This document shows positions 46,170-55,127 of a DNA stretch of 64,000 bases, piece after piece (position 1 is the stretch's first letter; each line of letters begins with the position of its first letter). The position numbers were made by a program, and so were the translations under genes. The notes below the pieces were generated by a model. It was not told where the DNA came from, made no database searches, and saw nothing but the letters and a program-made list of their open reading frames with translations. Source of the DNA: Diadema setosum (taxonomy: Eukaryota > Echinodermata > Echinoidea > Diadematoida > Diadematidae); NCBI RefSeq assembly GCF_964275005.1, contig NC_092701.1, positions 7,887,955 through 7,951,954 of the forward strand. Direction: 5' to 3'.

Positions 46170-49100
46170 GTACATATTGATTACCTGAACTGAAGTACAA
46201 TAGAACCAAATCACCTTTACCAAAGCCACCTATAGTTTCATCCTATTGCATCACATTTTAGTGTCTCATTGAAGTGAATATATAAATATATATTCATATG
46301 TATATTATTTGAATAGATATGACTATATGAATATATATCATAAAGATATGTTACTATACATATACTAATATTATGTAAACGGAATGTGTACTCATGTGTG
46401 AAGTTTGCATCGAATTACAGGTTTCCCATACGCCGAGTTCTACACCGCCTCTAAGTTTGCTTTGGAAGGATTCTTTGAATCGCTGCTTTGCACTGTCAAG
46501 TCATTCAACATCAAGTATGTATTTATTGTGGTGTTAATTTGTCTAAAAAAAATAAAAAAAAAACTCTTTTAAACTCTAGGAAGTAGGAATCTACCCGTTT
46601 ATGTGAGTTTAGTGCATGAAGAAATATTGTAAATATACACACTTATTTATTTCCTGTTGTATTTTTTAAGCTTTATTTAATTCCATGTGCTGTCATCAAG
46701 AAGATTACTGTAATTCGTGATGTCACAGCAGGGAAACGATATGAAGGTAATATAGAGAGAATGCGGATGTGTCAAAAGTCTGTTTTCATGAAAAGGACTA
46801 ATTACTTCCATCATTTACTGGCATAAAAGAATGTGATATTATATCCCTTGCCTTCTGAAAGAACCAAATGAAAATGTATTGCATTCCGAATGTTGTAATC
46901 TTCTTATCAAACGATGTCGGCACATGAAATAATAAAAAGTGTAAGAATTTATAACTCTTAAACCGATTATCCGAGTTTCCTCAAATTCACTTTCCGTGTT
47001 ACTAATATTGTTGCATTGATTAAATGCACAATTTAATTATGTTTATTTCAACTGTAAGAGGAGATAATTCATTAACCCACCCGAGACAAAGGCTCCGCTG
47101 AGCTATTCCGATTAGACCGTCCATAATCTTCTCTGTTACATAATCAACCCCTCAAAAACGCGAGGTCGAATTTACATTACAACCCTAAAATCAAGAAATC
47201 TCTATACGTCTTCATTTCAACAAAAAAAAAAAAAAAAAAAAAATCAGAGATAGAGCTAATTTAGAACCATCAGTACGTACACTTAGCGACTCTTTTTTTC
47301 AAACTTGTTCATGGTGAGTCTGGACGTGCACCCTTGGAGGAACTGGGTCAAATTTCCACATTTTCATCATCTTCTTGAAAAAAAAAAACACAATTTTTTT
47401 TTTCGCCAAATTTGCAGAAGCATTCCAATGGTAATAAGATTTCAGTGGTAATAAGTTTCAGGTTTGTGCCTGTTATAGATCCAGGACTTTCTTTGTTTTG
47501 GCGAAGTGGAGGGGAAAATGTGGGGACTGATTTTCAAATTTTCGTCTTCTTTTTAAAAACGCATCCCTCAATCCCGGCAAATATCCAAGTATCATCCAAG
47601 TAGTATCCAAGTATTATCGACAGAATAATAATATAGGTTATTGTGCAAAATGGGCACCATTTGGGGACCATGGGGGACATGGGGGACGGGGTTACAAAGT
47701 ACCCAAAGGCCCCGACAATCAGAACCTGTAAAAAACAACAACAGAACTGAATTCATAATCAAAAGGTCGAAATGCTCTACGTGAATATTAACTGTATCAG
47801 TCATAATATAAGATATCAATAGGTCCTATACGTGTACGGCGTGCAGTGGGGCCTGGGCCAAATTGGGGGCAAGTTTTCACATTTCAATCTTTAAAAAATG
47901 CATGGTATAACAAACTTGTCCGGTATTATTGAGTGATAGAATATTCATAACAAGAATGATAAAGATTGGTTAAAATGTTCTGGTAGATTCATAATTCATT
48001 AATAAATCAAAACCTCTAGCGTGTCTTCATATCTTGTGTCATATGTGTATTCGCAAAACATTGTCCATATTACGTTATGAAGACACGGCATTGTACTTAC
48101 CTAGAAGATTAACTTATTAACAGCGACACGTCAGTCTACTGTGGGGCGGTTTAGCTCGAAAATTTGAAGGAATTGTGCATTTTATAATACACGCATCAAA
48201 TTTGGCACACATGCACAGTAACATGTTGCAAACATTTTTAGATATTGGGCCACTCGGAATTCTGTCTTTATGTCCGCCATATTGGATTTCAAAATGGCCG
48301 CCATTTGAAATCTACATTTGCGACTATCTCTGGGTCTAATGCTGCTATTGACTCGATTCTGGTGTCTAAATGTATGTTTTGGGGGGCAAGGAATCCAATG
48401 GTAACAATCTGCATTGCGTATTTTCTCCAGTGGGCCGCCATATTGGATTTCAAAATGGCCGCCATTTCAAATCAACATTTGCGATTATCTCTGGGTCTAA
48501 TGCTGCTATTGACTCGATTCTGATGTCTAAATGTATGTTTTGGGGGGCAAGAAATCCAGTGGTGACAATCTGCATTGCGTATTTTCACCAGTGGGCCGCC
48601 ATATTGGATTTCAAAATGGCCGCCATTTGAAATCTACAATTGCGATTACCTCTGGGTCTAATGCTGCTATTGACTCGATTCTGGTGTCTAAATGTATGTT
48701 TTGGGAGGAATGAATCCAATGGTAACAATCTCTATTGCGTATTTTTACCAGTGGGCCGCCATATTGGATTTCAAAATGGCCGCCATTTAAAAATCTACAT
48801 TTGCGATTATCTCTGGGTCTAATGCCGGTATTGACTCGATTCTGGTGTCTAAATGTATGTTTTTGAGGGCAAGGAATCCAATGGTAACAATCTGCATTGC
48901 GTATTTTCACCAGTGGGCCGCCATATTGGATTTCAAAATGGCCGCCATTTGAAATCTACACTTGCAGTTATCTCTGGGTCTAATGCTGCTATTGACTCGA
49001 TTCTGGTGTCTAAATGTATGATTTGGGGGGCAAGCAATCCGATGCTAACAATTTGCATTACGTATTTCACCAAATTGGCTGCCATATTCGATTTCAAAAT

Positions 49101-52100
49101 GGCTGCTTTTATACATGGCCGCTTCTCGATCTACATTTGTTGTTATCTTTGGATCTAATGGCTTGATTCTGGTGGTGATGGCAGTAGTTGTAGTTGTAGT
49201 GGTAGCTGTAGTGGCATTGATGATGCCAGAAATGTTACATGGTGTCATTCCAGGTTCATCGTGATGCATGCATGCCTGTAGACTGACAGTGCTGGTTTTT
49301 ATTCAAGACAGTTTCACCATGCATGTCCAAGAGGGTCACACTAGCTCATGCTGAGGGAACTTCAACATCAACATCGCCGTACCTCACTACAACTGACTGC
49401 AGGTTGTGCCTCATATGTCAAGAAGACAAGATGGAGACATTGACCAAACCTGACCAATCAAAGAGGAAAGACATTGGTAGTGGGTATAGTTCACTCGCAG
49501 AGAACTTGATCAAATTCAGTGAACTTTTGGAGCTTCGCAGGATCATTTCACTTGGAAAGACTCGATGATGGTCATGGCATTGAAGCTGCGATGGTTGCAC
49601 ACGATGTACAATATCACCAGACGTGCAGGCTCCAGTACAACAACACCAAACTACAGAGGGCACAAAAGAGAGCACTCAAGAAAGAAGGGTAGAGCGATGA
49701 GGAACAATCTTTATGGAAATGCACCAGGGCACATTCACGTTCATTGAGTACAGAGACGGTCCCAGAAACTTGTTTGTCTTGTGTGTCTGCTGTTTGCGGT
49801 CTACAGTATTGGTTCCCATCCTGGAATCCTTCGATCACCCTAGCAATAACCTCCGGTCCCGCAACACATCCAGCGACGAAGGGCACTAGCTAGGGTTGTC
49901 AGTGAGCCCAACTGTGCGCCACTGTCTCCTTTGATGCAGGCATTATCCTGTTTATGTGCCTGGTCAATCGGGATTGAAGAGACCACCCTCTGTGTTTTCT
50001 GAACTGTGAAGTAGCCTTCACTGAATTTCCTGGCTACGTCTGGGTGTTTGGTAGTGAGTTCGGCCATGTCCTTTAGGTGCACTGGTATCCACCTAGCATA
50101 GGTGGGACCAGCTCTGTCAGAGCATCGAGGTACGTCATCAATGCTCCCTGCCTGAGAGAACGCACATGTAACACTAGAACCAACAGTTCTAGTTCTAGCA
50201 CAGTTGCCCAGTAGCGAAACTGGGGGATGTTGTCTCGTCCGTCTCTGGCGACACCAGTCTTCACACGTAGGAAGGTCCTCTGCGTCCCTAGTTTCTCCCA
50301 GACAGTAGTGGTTGTAGGCATGGTGTTGCAGGATGTACGGTGCTGTTGCAGTCACTTGATGTGCTCTTCTTGTGCGCAAAACGTGAAATGTTCGCAGGAA
50401 TGAGTCTGCTGTCCCTGCTGTCACGCTCGTAATCTCAGTTTGTACATGTGCTTGCACCCAATCACTCCCTTGCAGTCAGTCCCCCAGTGTTTTCAGTACC
50501 GCCATCTCAATGTGGAGACCACCAGACATCACCACTATGTGGTCTTCACCATAACTCTCTGGCCACTTCCACTGTATCTGCTTGGCCAAAGCAAACAGTA
50601 ACTGATCAAAGGTGACCACAGGTGTCTGTCAAGGATTCAGGTGTCCTACAGCATTTTTCACAACATCCATTGAATGCCGGATCATGGACACAATGTGGGC
50701 ACTTTCCAGGAAGAGTGAAAGCAGCGACATGGGCCAGATGACTCATGTATCTGGTGGCTGTTGGCTGGCATGAAATGCAGCCCAAGATGACGAGAGAGAG
50801 AGATGCTCAGGCCAGCGTGTGACAGTCTGTCGACCAATTCCTTCTTGCGTGTATGAGCATGCAGAAACATCATCCCTATGTATGTTGGAAGTGGGGTCTC
50901 CTGTGCAACACTGTGCTTGACACAGGTGGATGATGTGGTGCCACATGTTCACCTGTGTTTGATGCTGTTGAACTTCAGTATATATCTGGGCTGCGGTAAG
51001 TGCTGCAGGGTTAGTGTCTGCGGTATGGGTCTTGATGCTGGGTTCCTCTAGGATCATACTGACTAGAGCAAGCAGCAACGGTGGCACATATTCTTCTTGA
51101 CATCCTTCAGGGAATCCTGTGAAGGGCTTGGCTTCTCCAAACATGTGATGGCGAACGATGTGTGCAGCACGGGCAAACTGGACTTCATCACTATCACTGT
51201 CCAGCTCGCAGGATTTGACAAGAGCAGCATCGAGATCTTCTTTAAATGCCATCAGGATGTCTCACCCCTTGGTGTGCGCCCGCATGTCAGGAAACTGAGA
51301 TAGCAGTCTCTGTTTCAGTCGTGTGGAGTGGACTTTCGTGTCGAGCTATTACACTCCAAGCAGTTTCATTCTGGGCTGATAGAGGTGGACAAGATCGGCC
51401 CATCTGAATACTCATCTTGTCTGGTTTCTTCAATGTAGAGGACGAGTTAAGCGAACACAACTGCCGACATTGCAAGCTTTTGGTCTGAGTCCTGTAGTCC
51501 TGTTGACTGGACCTTTCTTGTGCAGTTGTAAAGTCCTATCAGGCACTGGGGGTGATACTGGGCGTCCAACGCTACCATGTCCCCACCACTGAGACGGCTA
51601 AGCAGTTCTGTATCTCCAAGAAGGGTTGCACAGGCACGTACCCGTCTGTCCATTTAGAATGCTGCAGCTTTCCAAAGACTATTAGCCCCAGTAGGTTATC
51701 CACAGTAGAAACACGTTTCTGGGACCTCCGTACCCGATGAACATGAATGTGCCCTGATGCGTTTGCATAAAGATTGTTCCTCATCGCTCTGCCCTCTCTT
51801 TCTTGAGTGCTTTCTTTTGTGCCCTCAGTAGTTTTGTGTTGTTGTACTGGAGCCTGCACATCTGGTGATATTGTGCACCTTGTGCAACCATCGCAGCTTT
51901 AATGCCATGACAATCATTGAGTCTTTCCAATGATCCTCGAAGCTCTCAAAGTTCACTGAATTTGAGCAAGTTCTATGCGAGTAAACTTTACCCACTACCA
52001 ATGTCTTTCCTCTTTGATTGGTCAGGTTTGGTCAGTGTCGCCATCTTGTCTTCTTGACATGTGAGGCACAATTTCCAGTCAGTTGTGGTGAGTTACGGTG

Positions 52101-53811
52101 ATATTGATGGTGAAGTTCGCTCAGCATGAGCTAATCTGAACCTCTTTGACAAAAACAAAAAACCAGCACTGTCAGTCTACAGGCAAGCATACATCACAAT
52201 GAACCTGGAATGACACAATGTAACATTTCTGTTATCATTACCGCCACTACAGTTACCACTACAACAACTGCCACTACCACCACCAGAATCAAGTCATTAG
52301 ATCCTAAGATAACGACAAATGTAGATCGAGTAGCAGTCATTTTGAAATCCAATATGGCGGCCCATTGGTGAAAATACGCAATGCAGATTGTCACCACTGG
52401 ATTGCTTGCCCCCCAAAACATACATTTAGACACCAGAATCGAGTCAATAGCAGCTTTAGACCCAGAGATAACTGCAAATGTAGATTTTAAATGGTGGCCA
52501 TTTTGAAATCCAATATGGCGGCCCATTGGAGAAAATACGCAATGCAGATTGTTACCACTGGATTCCTTGACCCCCCCCCCCCCAACATACATTTAGACAC
52601 CAGAATCGAGTCACTAGCAGCATAGACCCAGAGATAATCGCAAATGTAGATTTCAAACGGCGGCCATTTTGAAATCCAATATGGCGGCTCATTGGTGAAA
52701 ATATTCAATGCAAATTGTTACCATTTGATTTCTTGCCCTCCAAAACATACATTTAGACACCAGAATCGAGTAAAAAGCAGCATTAGACCCAGAGATAGTC
52801 GCAAATGTAGATTTCAAATGGCGGCCATTTTGAAATCCAATATGGTGGACATAAAGAGAGAATTCAAAGTGGCCCAATATCTGAAAATGTTTGCAATATG
52901 TTCGTGTACATTTTGTGCCAAATTTGGTGCTTGTATCACAAAATGCACAAAAAGTTTGCTAAGCTGCCCCACTTGTGTCACGAAAAGCCATACACGGTAT
53001 ATCTATCTACATTATATGTTCTTCAGAAAATACTTCCAGATATTTTTAGGTAAGTGGTCATGTACTGAAATTGAGGGCAGGGCAATTACCCCTTTTATCC
53101 GTAATGCTAATCCTTCTCCTGAAGCGAATCGAAACCCAAACCCAAACTCCTAACCATTGCTAACCCTAATCCTAATCTTCATTCTAACCTTACCATTAAC
53201 CAGTATTTAGCCGGGGGGGGGGGGTAATTTTCCGGATACGGATTTAGGAAATCATCTTGAAAACAAAGACCACAAAGTCACTGGTACTAGAAGATGTCGA
53301 TCTGGCAACAAATCTCCCCTCGTCTCTCGAGCTTCATTAGATAGAAGCGAAAGTCTTGTTCGCGTGGCTTGTGCTTTTCTTTGTGCGTGCGTGTGTGTGT
53401 TTGTGCGCGCGCGCGTGTGTGTGTGCTGTCATCGGCATTGTGACAGTATGTTTAGTTTAAACGTTCTTCCGGTTTCACTCTAGGATATGCATGATCGAAC
53501 CAACTCAGGCGAAGACAGGATTGTTACAGTGGGCTGTGTCTGAAATCGAAGGCTTGAGCAAAGACCATACCATTAATGAAATCGATCGACGTCAGATGAG
53601 ATGTCTCTACGACCATATGTCTGGGTTTCGCTCCATGGCGGTGGACGATGTGGTCGACGTCTTGATGACGAAATGCATCGAGGTCGACGACCCGGTTTTC
53701 AGACACCTGGTCGTTTCCGCGGAGGACAAGGAGGCGATGGGAGAAGCCGTTGCTGACCTGACGGGGGAAAAGTCTATCGCAGCACTGCGGAAAATTATCG
53801 GGGCTATGTAG
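40477..53811 (+). CDS. Short-chain dehydrogenase/reductase, RDH8/17beta-HSD1-like (copy 1, 4 exons)
   Basis: Join 40477-40741, 45731-45910, 46421-46514, 53484-53811. All junctions are GT-AG and in frame, giving 288 residues, a normal length for the family. It is a classical SDR that would oxidise or reduce a small alcohol/ketone such as a retinoid or steroid with NAD(P). Visible features: cofactor motif TGCSSGIG (residues 9-16), NVAG instead of the usual NNAG (90-93), Asn of the catalytic tetrad in FNVNAIG (N115), catalytic Ser in VSSIAG (S143), YTASK (Y156, K160), and the post-catalytic MIEPTQAKT, matching the usual IEPG segment with Q for G-region change. No signal peptide is obvious. Intron 1 carries the 3.5 kb tRNA-like array 21 bp upstream of exon 2; intron 3 (7.0 kb) carries a foldback element. 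An AATAAA follows 83 bp after the stop. Substrate not predictable from sequence alone. Confidence 0.88.
40986..41801. mobile_element. Composite non-autonomous DNA transposon (GGCCGTGTCACACC ends)
   Basis: Lies in intron 1 of the dehydrogenase gene and is absent from the paralog near 60800. The outer ends are AGGCCGTGTCACACC and GGTGTGACACGGCCT. A second inward-facing left end (AGGCCCTGTCGCACC, then TCCGGGCAAGCTA) at about 41143 pairs better with the right end. So a 659 bp element (41143-41801) abuts a 157 bp inverted fragment of the same family (40986-41142). GC-rich compared with its surroundings. No transposase. Confidence 0.7.
41832..41892 (+). mobile_element. 61 bp mini-insertion with 11 bp target-site duplication
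   Basis: Flanked by GCGCAAATGTT (41821-41831 and 41893-41903). The paralog at about 60830 has one copy of a similar site (GCGCAAACGCT). The first 49 bp match the head of the 216 bp insertion at 4518-4733. The 3' part forms a hairpin, CAGGTGT/ACACCTG. Confidence 0.75.
42232..42247. repeat. Target-site duplication, left copy, of tRNA-like array 2
   Basis: AATCATTTCCTCATTC here recurs at 45710-45725. The last 4 bp (ATTC) may belong to the array end instead, giving a duplication of 12-16 bp. The unoccupied paralog at 61157-61170 reads AGTGATTTCCTCATTC. Confidence 0.85.
42244..43970 (-). repeat. tRNA-like monomers, left arm of array 2
   Basis: Six full tRNA-like units on the minus strand at 42379-42450, 42646-42717, 42913-42984, 43180-43251, 43447-43518 and 43714-43785. 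Box A is TGGTCTAGTGG; box B is the canonical GGTTCGAATCC (array 1 has GGTTCAAATCC). Each unit is followed on its own strand by ATGATTTTTTATCATGG, a hairpin with a T6 run. The loop in the anticodon position reads CCGGTGA, which would give anticodon GGT (Thr) but with C at position 33. Confidence 0.85.
43971..45709 (+). repeat. tRNA-like monomers, right arm of array 2
   Basis: A partial unit at about 43972-44008, then full tRNA-like units at 44204-44275, 44471-44542, 44738-44809, 45006-45077, 45273-45344 and 45540-45611, all 267-268 bp apart. The first full monomer has GGTGTCGGGC in place of GCTGTCGGGC. One monomer has T7 instead of T6, accounting for the single 268 bp step. The last monomer is cut at CAGTTGCAAT. 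Confidence 0.85.
46127..46166. repeat. (TA)n microsatellite in intron 2 of copy 1
   Basis: About 40 bp of TA repeats. A longer run sits at the same place in copy 2 (about 61597-61661), so it predates the duplication. Confidence 0.8.
46515..48124. other. Intron 3 of dehydrogenase gene 1, proximal part
   Basis: Collinear with 62010-64000 of copy 2 until about 47815. Contains copies of the dispersed TTTTCACATTTTCATCATCTTCTTG-like family near 47350, 47530 and 47870. No gene. Confidence 0.5.
48274..49130 (+). repeat. 161 bp tandem repeats, left arm of the foldback element
   Basis: Repeat starts at about 48274, 48435, 48596, 48756, 48918 and a diverged 49079. Each unit carries GCCGCCATATTGGATTTC followed by AAAATGGCCGCCATTT, then CTCTGGGTCTAATGCTGC and a G-run. 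Non-coding; the short frames across it are repeat translations. Confidence 0.85.
49330..49745 (+). pseudogene. Duplicate of the 5' gene part in the left arm
   Basis: Inverted copy of the 5' part of the minus-strand gene. It encodes, in two frames, CRLCLICQEDKMETLTKPDQ and then (from about 49562) LDDGHGIEAAMVAHDVQYHQ followed by a Lys-rich stretch. It faces the main gene tail to tail and has no downstream part on this strand, so it is a by-product of arm inversion rather than a second gene. Confidence 0.6.
49800..52110 (-). pseudogene. Broken gene of an uncharacterised protein family inside the foldback element
   Basis: Minus strand, in pieces that follow one another in the expected order. 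N-terminal part (about 52090-51760): CLTCQEDK and YHQMCRLQYNNTKL. Next (51653 on): LLGDTELLSRLSGGDMVALD then AQYHPQCLIGLYN; NETAWSVIARHESP (about 51370); VQFARAAHIVRHHMFGE (about 51190). Then FDQLLFALAKQIQWKWP and GGLHIEMAVLKTLGD (about 50620-50480); TADSFLRTFHVLRTRRAHQV (about 50420); ELELLVLVLHVRSLR and YLDALTELVP in a shifted frame; WIPVHLKDMAELTTKHPDVA and IPIDQAHKQDNACIKG (about 50080-49920). Several frameshifts and stops make it inactive. I recall this as a family of long uncharacterised proteins in corals, amphioxus and echinoderms. Its place in a mobile element suggests a mobility protein, but no catalytic motif is recognised. Confidence 0.6.
52330..52880 (-). repeat. 161 bp tandem repeats, right arm of the foldback element
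   Basis: Three to four inverted copies of the same unit, with CCAATATGGCGGC near 52366, 52517, 52683 and (diverged) 52841. One unit carries a C-run at about 52571-52583. Confidence 0.8.
53083..53239. mobile_element. Telomere-like MITE, third copy
   Basis: Related to 31267-31471: starts GGGCAATTACCCC, has CCTAACCATTGCTAACCCTAAT-like degenerate hexamers, then ACCAGTATTTAGCCGGGGGG and ends near CCGGATACGG. Lies in intron 3, about 250 bp upstream of exon 4. Confidence 0.7.
53377..53424. repeat. GT/GC-rich simple repeat
   Basis: Alternating purine-pyrimidine run (TGTGTG… GCGCGCGCG …TGTGTG) 60 bp upstream of exon 4. Confidence 0.75.
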
Positions 53812-53893
53812 ACAGTTAGATACATTATGCTCACGAGTTTATTATGTCATGGCACCTATATTGATACAAGAAATATAGATATAATATCATATT

Positions 53894-53899
53894 AATAAA
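53894..53899 (+). promoter_or_regulatory. Candidate polyadenylation signal of dehydrogenase gene 1
   Basis: AATAAA 83 bp after the stop codon at 53811. Its position is suitable for 3' end formation; use is not proven. Confidence 0.5.
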
Positions 53900-54204
53900 C
53901 TGAAGTTCAATCATCATCGGATGTATACACGTACGTGATTTGTCTATGCGTTATTGTTATGATCGAGTGGCTTGTTCTAGCACCTATAATTCTCTCATAT
54001 CAACGCAAGAAAACAAAAAGCGGTCGGAACTGATGATTACTGGTCAAATAGAGGTGAGCCTTTCCCATAGGGTTAAGGTAATTTTCTAACCTATTGGATG
54101 ATTTTCACTTTAAAGAGCAGGATTATCTACAACGTCAAAGACCATTCTCTAACGTAATGTTGGCAACACCTTACTCAACAAATATATTTTTATCGAGTAA
54201 TCGT

Positions 54205-54445
54205 GAGGATTCTGTCGCTTTCACAAGCCTCTTTGTCTAAAGAAAATTTGATCGACGTCAAGTCCGATGGTATGCATGCCCAACTTCATCATTACCTCTC
54301 ACATCAAGTTTGTGGAAGTCTTGTTGACAGAAAGCGTGGAGCCCGACGACCCAATTCGGTCACCTCATGGTGGCCACCTCATGGTACGTGGTGCACACGA
54401 AGGGATCAAGAAGGTGCCGAGCTGAGACGTTGATGGCGGCTGTGG
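54205..54445 (+). pseudogene. Decayed exon-4-like relic of a third dehydrogenase copy
   Basis: Resembles exon 4 (53484-53811) in pieces: GATCGACGTCA (54250 against 53583) and, further on, a segment that can be read VLLTESVEPDDPI (from about 54321), aligning with VLMTKCIEVDDPV of exon 4. The frame is broken and no splice acceptor or other exon is found nearby. It suggests an older tandem copy that has decayed. The alignment was made by eye over about 60 bp of good match, so moderate confidence. Confidence 0.45.
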
Positions 54446-55127
54446 CTTAACGCCAAGCAATCGGGCTTTTAACATTTTGACTAATTAATGTAGTTTCTGA
54501 TATGAGAAAAAATTACGAGATATTTTACGGAATCATTCTAAACAGGGGTGTGGCCAATGTGTGTTTGTGTATTCACGAACAATATTTTGAATAAGTTGAA
54601 TTGAAACAGCAAATTTTAAAGTGCTATTGTGCAGTACCCAAAGCTCTGATTTATTGATCTTGCAGAAAGATGTGCAGAATTTTTATGAAGACATTTGTCA
54701 TTTCTTCACAAAGCTTGTCGCACATGCACTTTTGTTTTAGAGTACAATGTATATTACATTGTTGCTCTGATTTTTGCATGTCACACATATGCCTTATGTC
54801 AAAAGGAGCAAATTTGAAAATCATCGTAGCAATAGACAGTGCAATATACGCGCATTTGTTTCTTAAAACAGAAATTGCAAATTTTTTTTTAATCATATTT
54901 AAACATTCACATCAAAAAATGAAATGGTAGATTAACACCTCAAATAATGTCACTTCTCCAACCATTTGTAAAATGTTCAAGTTAATACAATGTAGGAAAG
55001 ATGTTTGATTTACCACTTCATTAATTCTATCAAGAATTATGAAACAGTAAAACCAACATTTCGAGTGTTAAATTTTACATTTTACGAATGGTTGGAGGAG
55101 TGACGACATTTAAAATGTTGATTTATA
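54446..55127. other. Non-coding DNA between duplicated blocks
   Basis: AT-rich; no gene or structured repeat recognised. Confidence 0.5.

Larger units (their letters stand above)
26670..47815. repeat. Segmental duplication, copy 1
   Basis: Sequence from about 26670 to at least 47815 is collinear with 55128-64000. Anchor matches: 26670/55130 (TCTGGAAATGATTA), 29390/55905, 30470/56955 (AGGCCTACTC then the CGGAAGACGGTTGTGACCC block), 32400/58240, 38990/58705, 40477/60201, 45731/61176, 46421/61916, 46680/62160 and 47320/63540. Copy 1 is more than twice as long because it gained insertions (27390-29380, 31267-31471, 31690-31896, 32416-37917, 40986-41801, 41832-41892 and about 42244-45709). Copy 2 gained 62487-63206. 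Confidence 0.85.
48125..52985. mobile_element. Foldback (TU-like) element with tandem repeats in its inverted arms
   Basis: The left arm (48125 to about 49760) and right arm (about 51720-52985) are inverted copies. The outer ends correspond through GTGGGGC(G/A)G(T/C)TTAGC, AATTTGGCACA, ATGTTGCAAACATTTT and GATATTGGGCCACT blocks. Each arm then has direct tandem repeats with a period of about 161 bp (five in the left arm from 48274, three to four in the right). Inside these is an inner inverted block of about 0.6 kb that carries the start of a gene in both arms. The 2 kb centre carries the rest of that gene on the minus strand. Foldback elements with tandemly repeated arms are established for Drosophila FB and sea urchin TU. 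The exact ends and target duplication were not resolved. Confidence 0.8.

Noticed and set aside
48245-49158. Open frames of 60-101 codons across the 161 bp repeats
   Set aside because: Repetition of the same short translated unit (HIGFQNGRHLKST…) in a tandem repeat; no coding signature.
53491-53811. A separate 106-residue gene starting at the ATG 53491
   Set aside because: It is the last exon of the dehydrogenase gene: an acceptor AG stands at 53482-53483, the phase fits exon 3, and the sequence continues the SDR fold.
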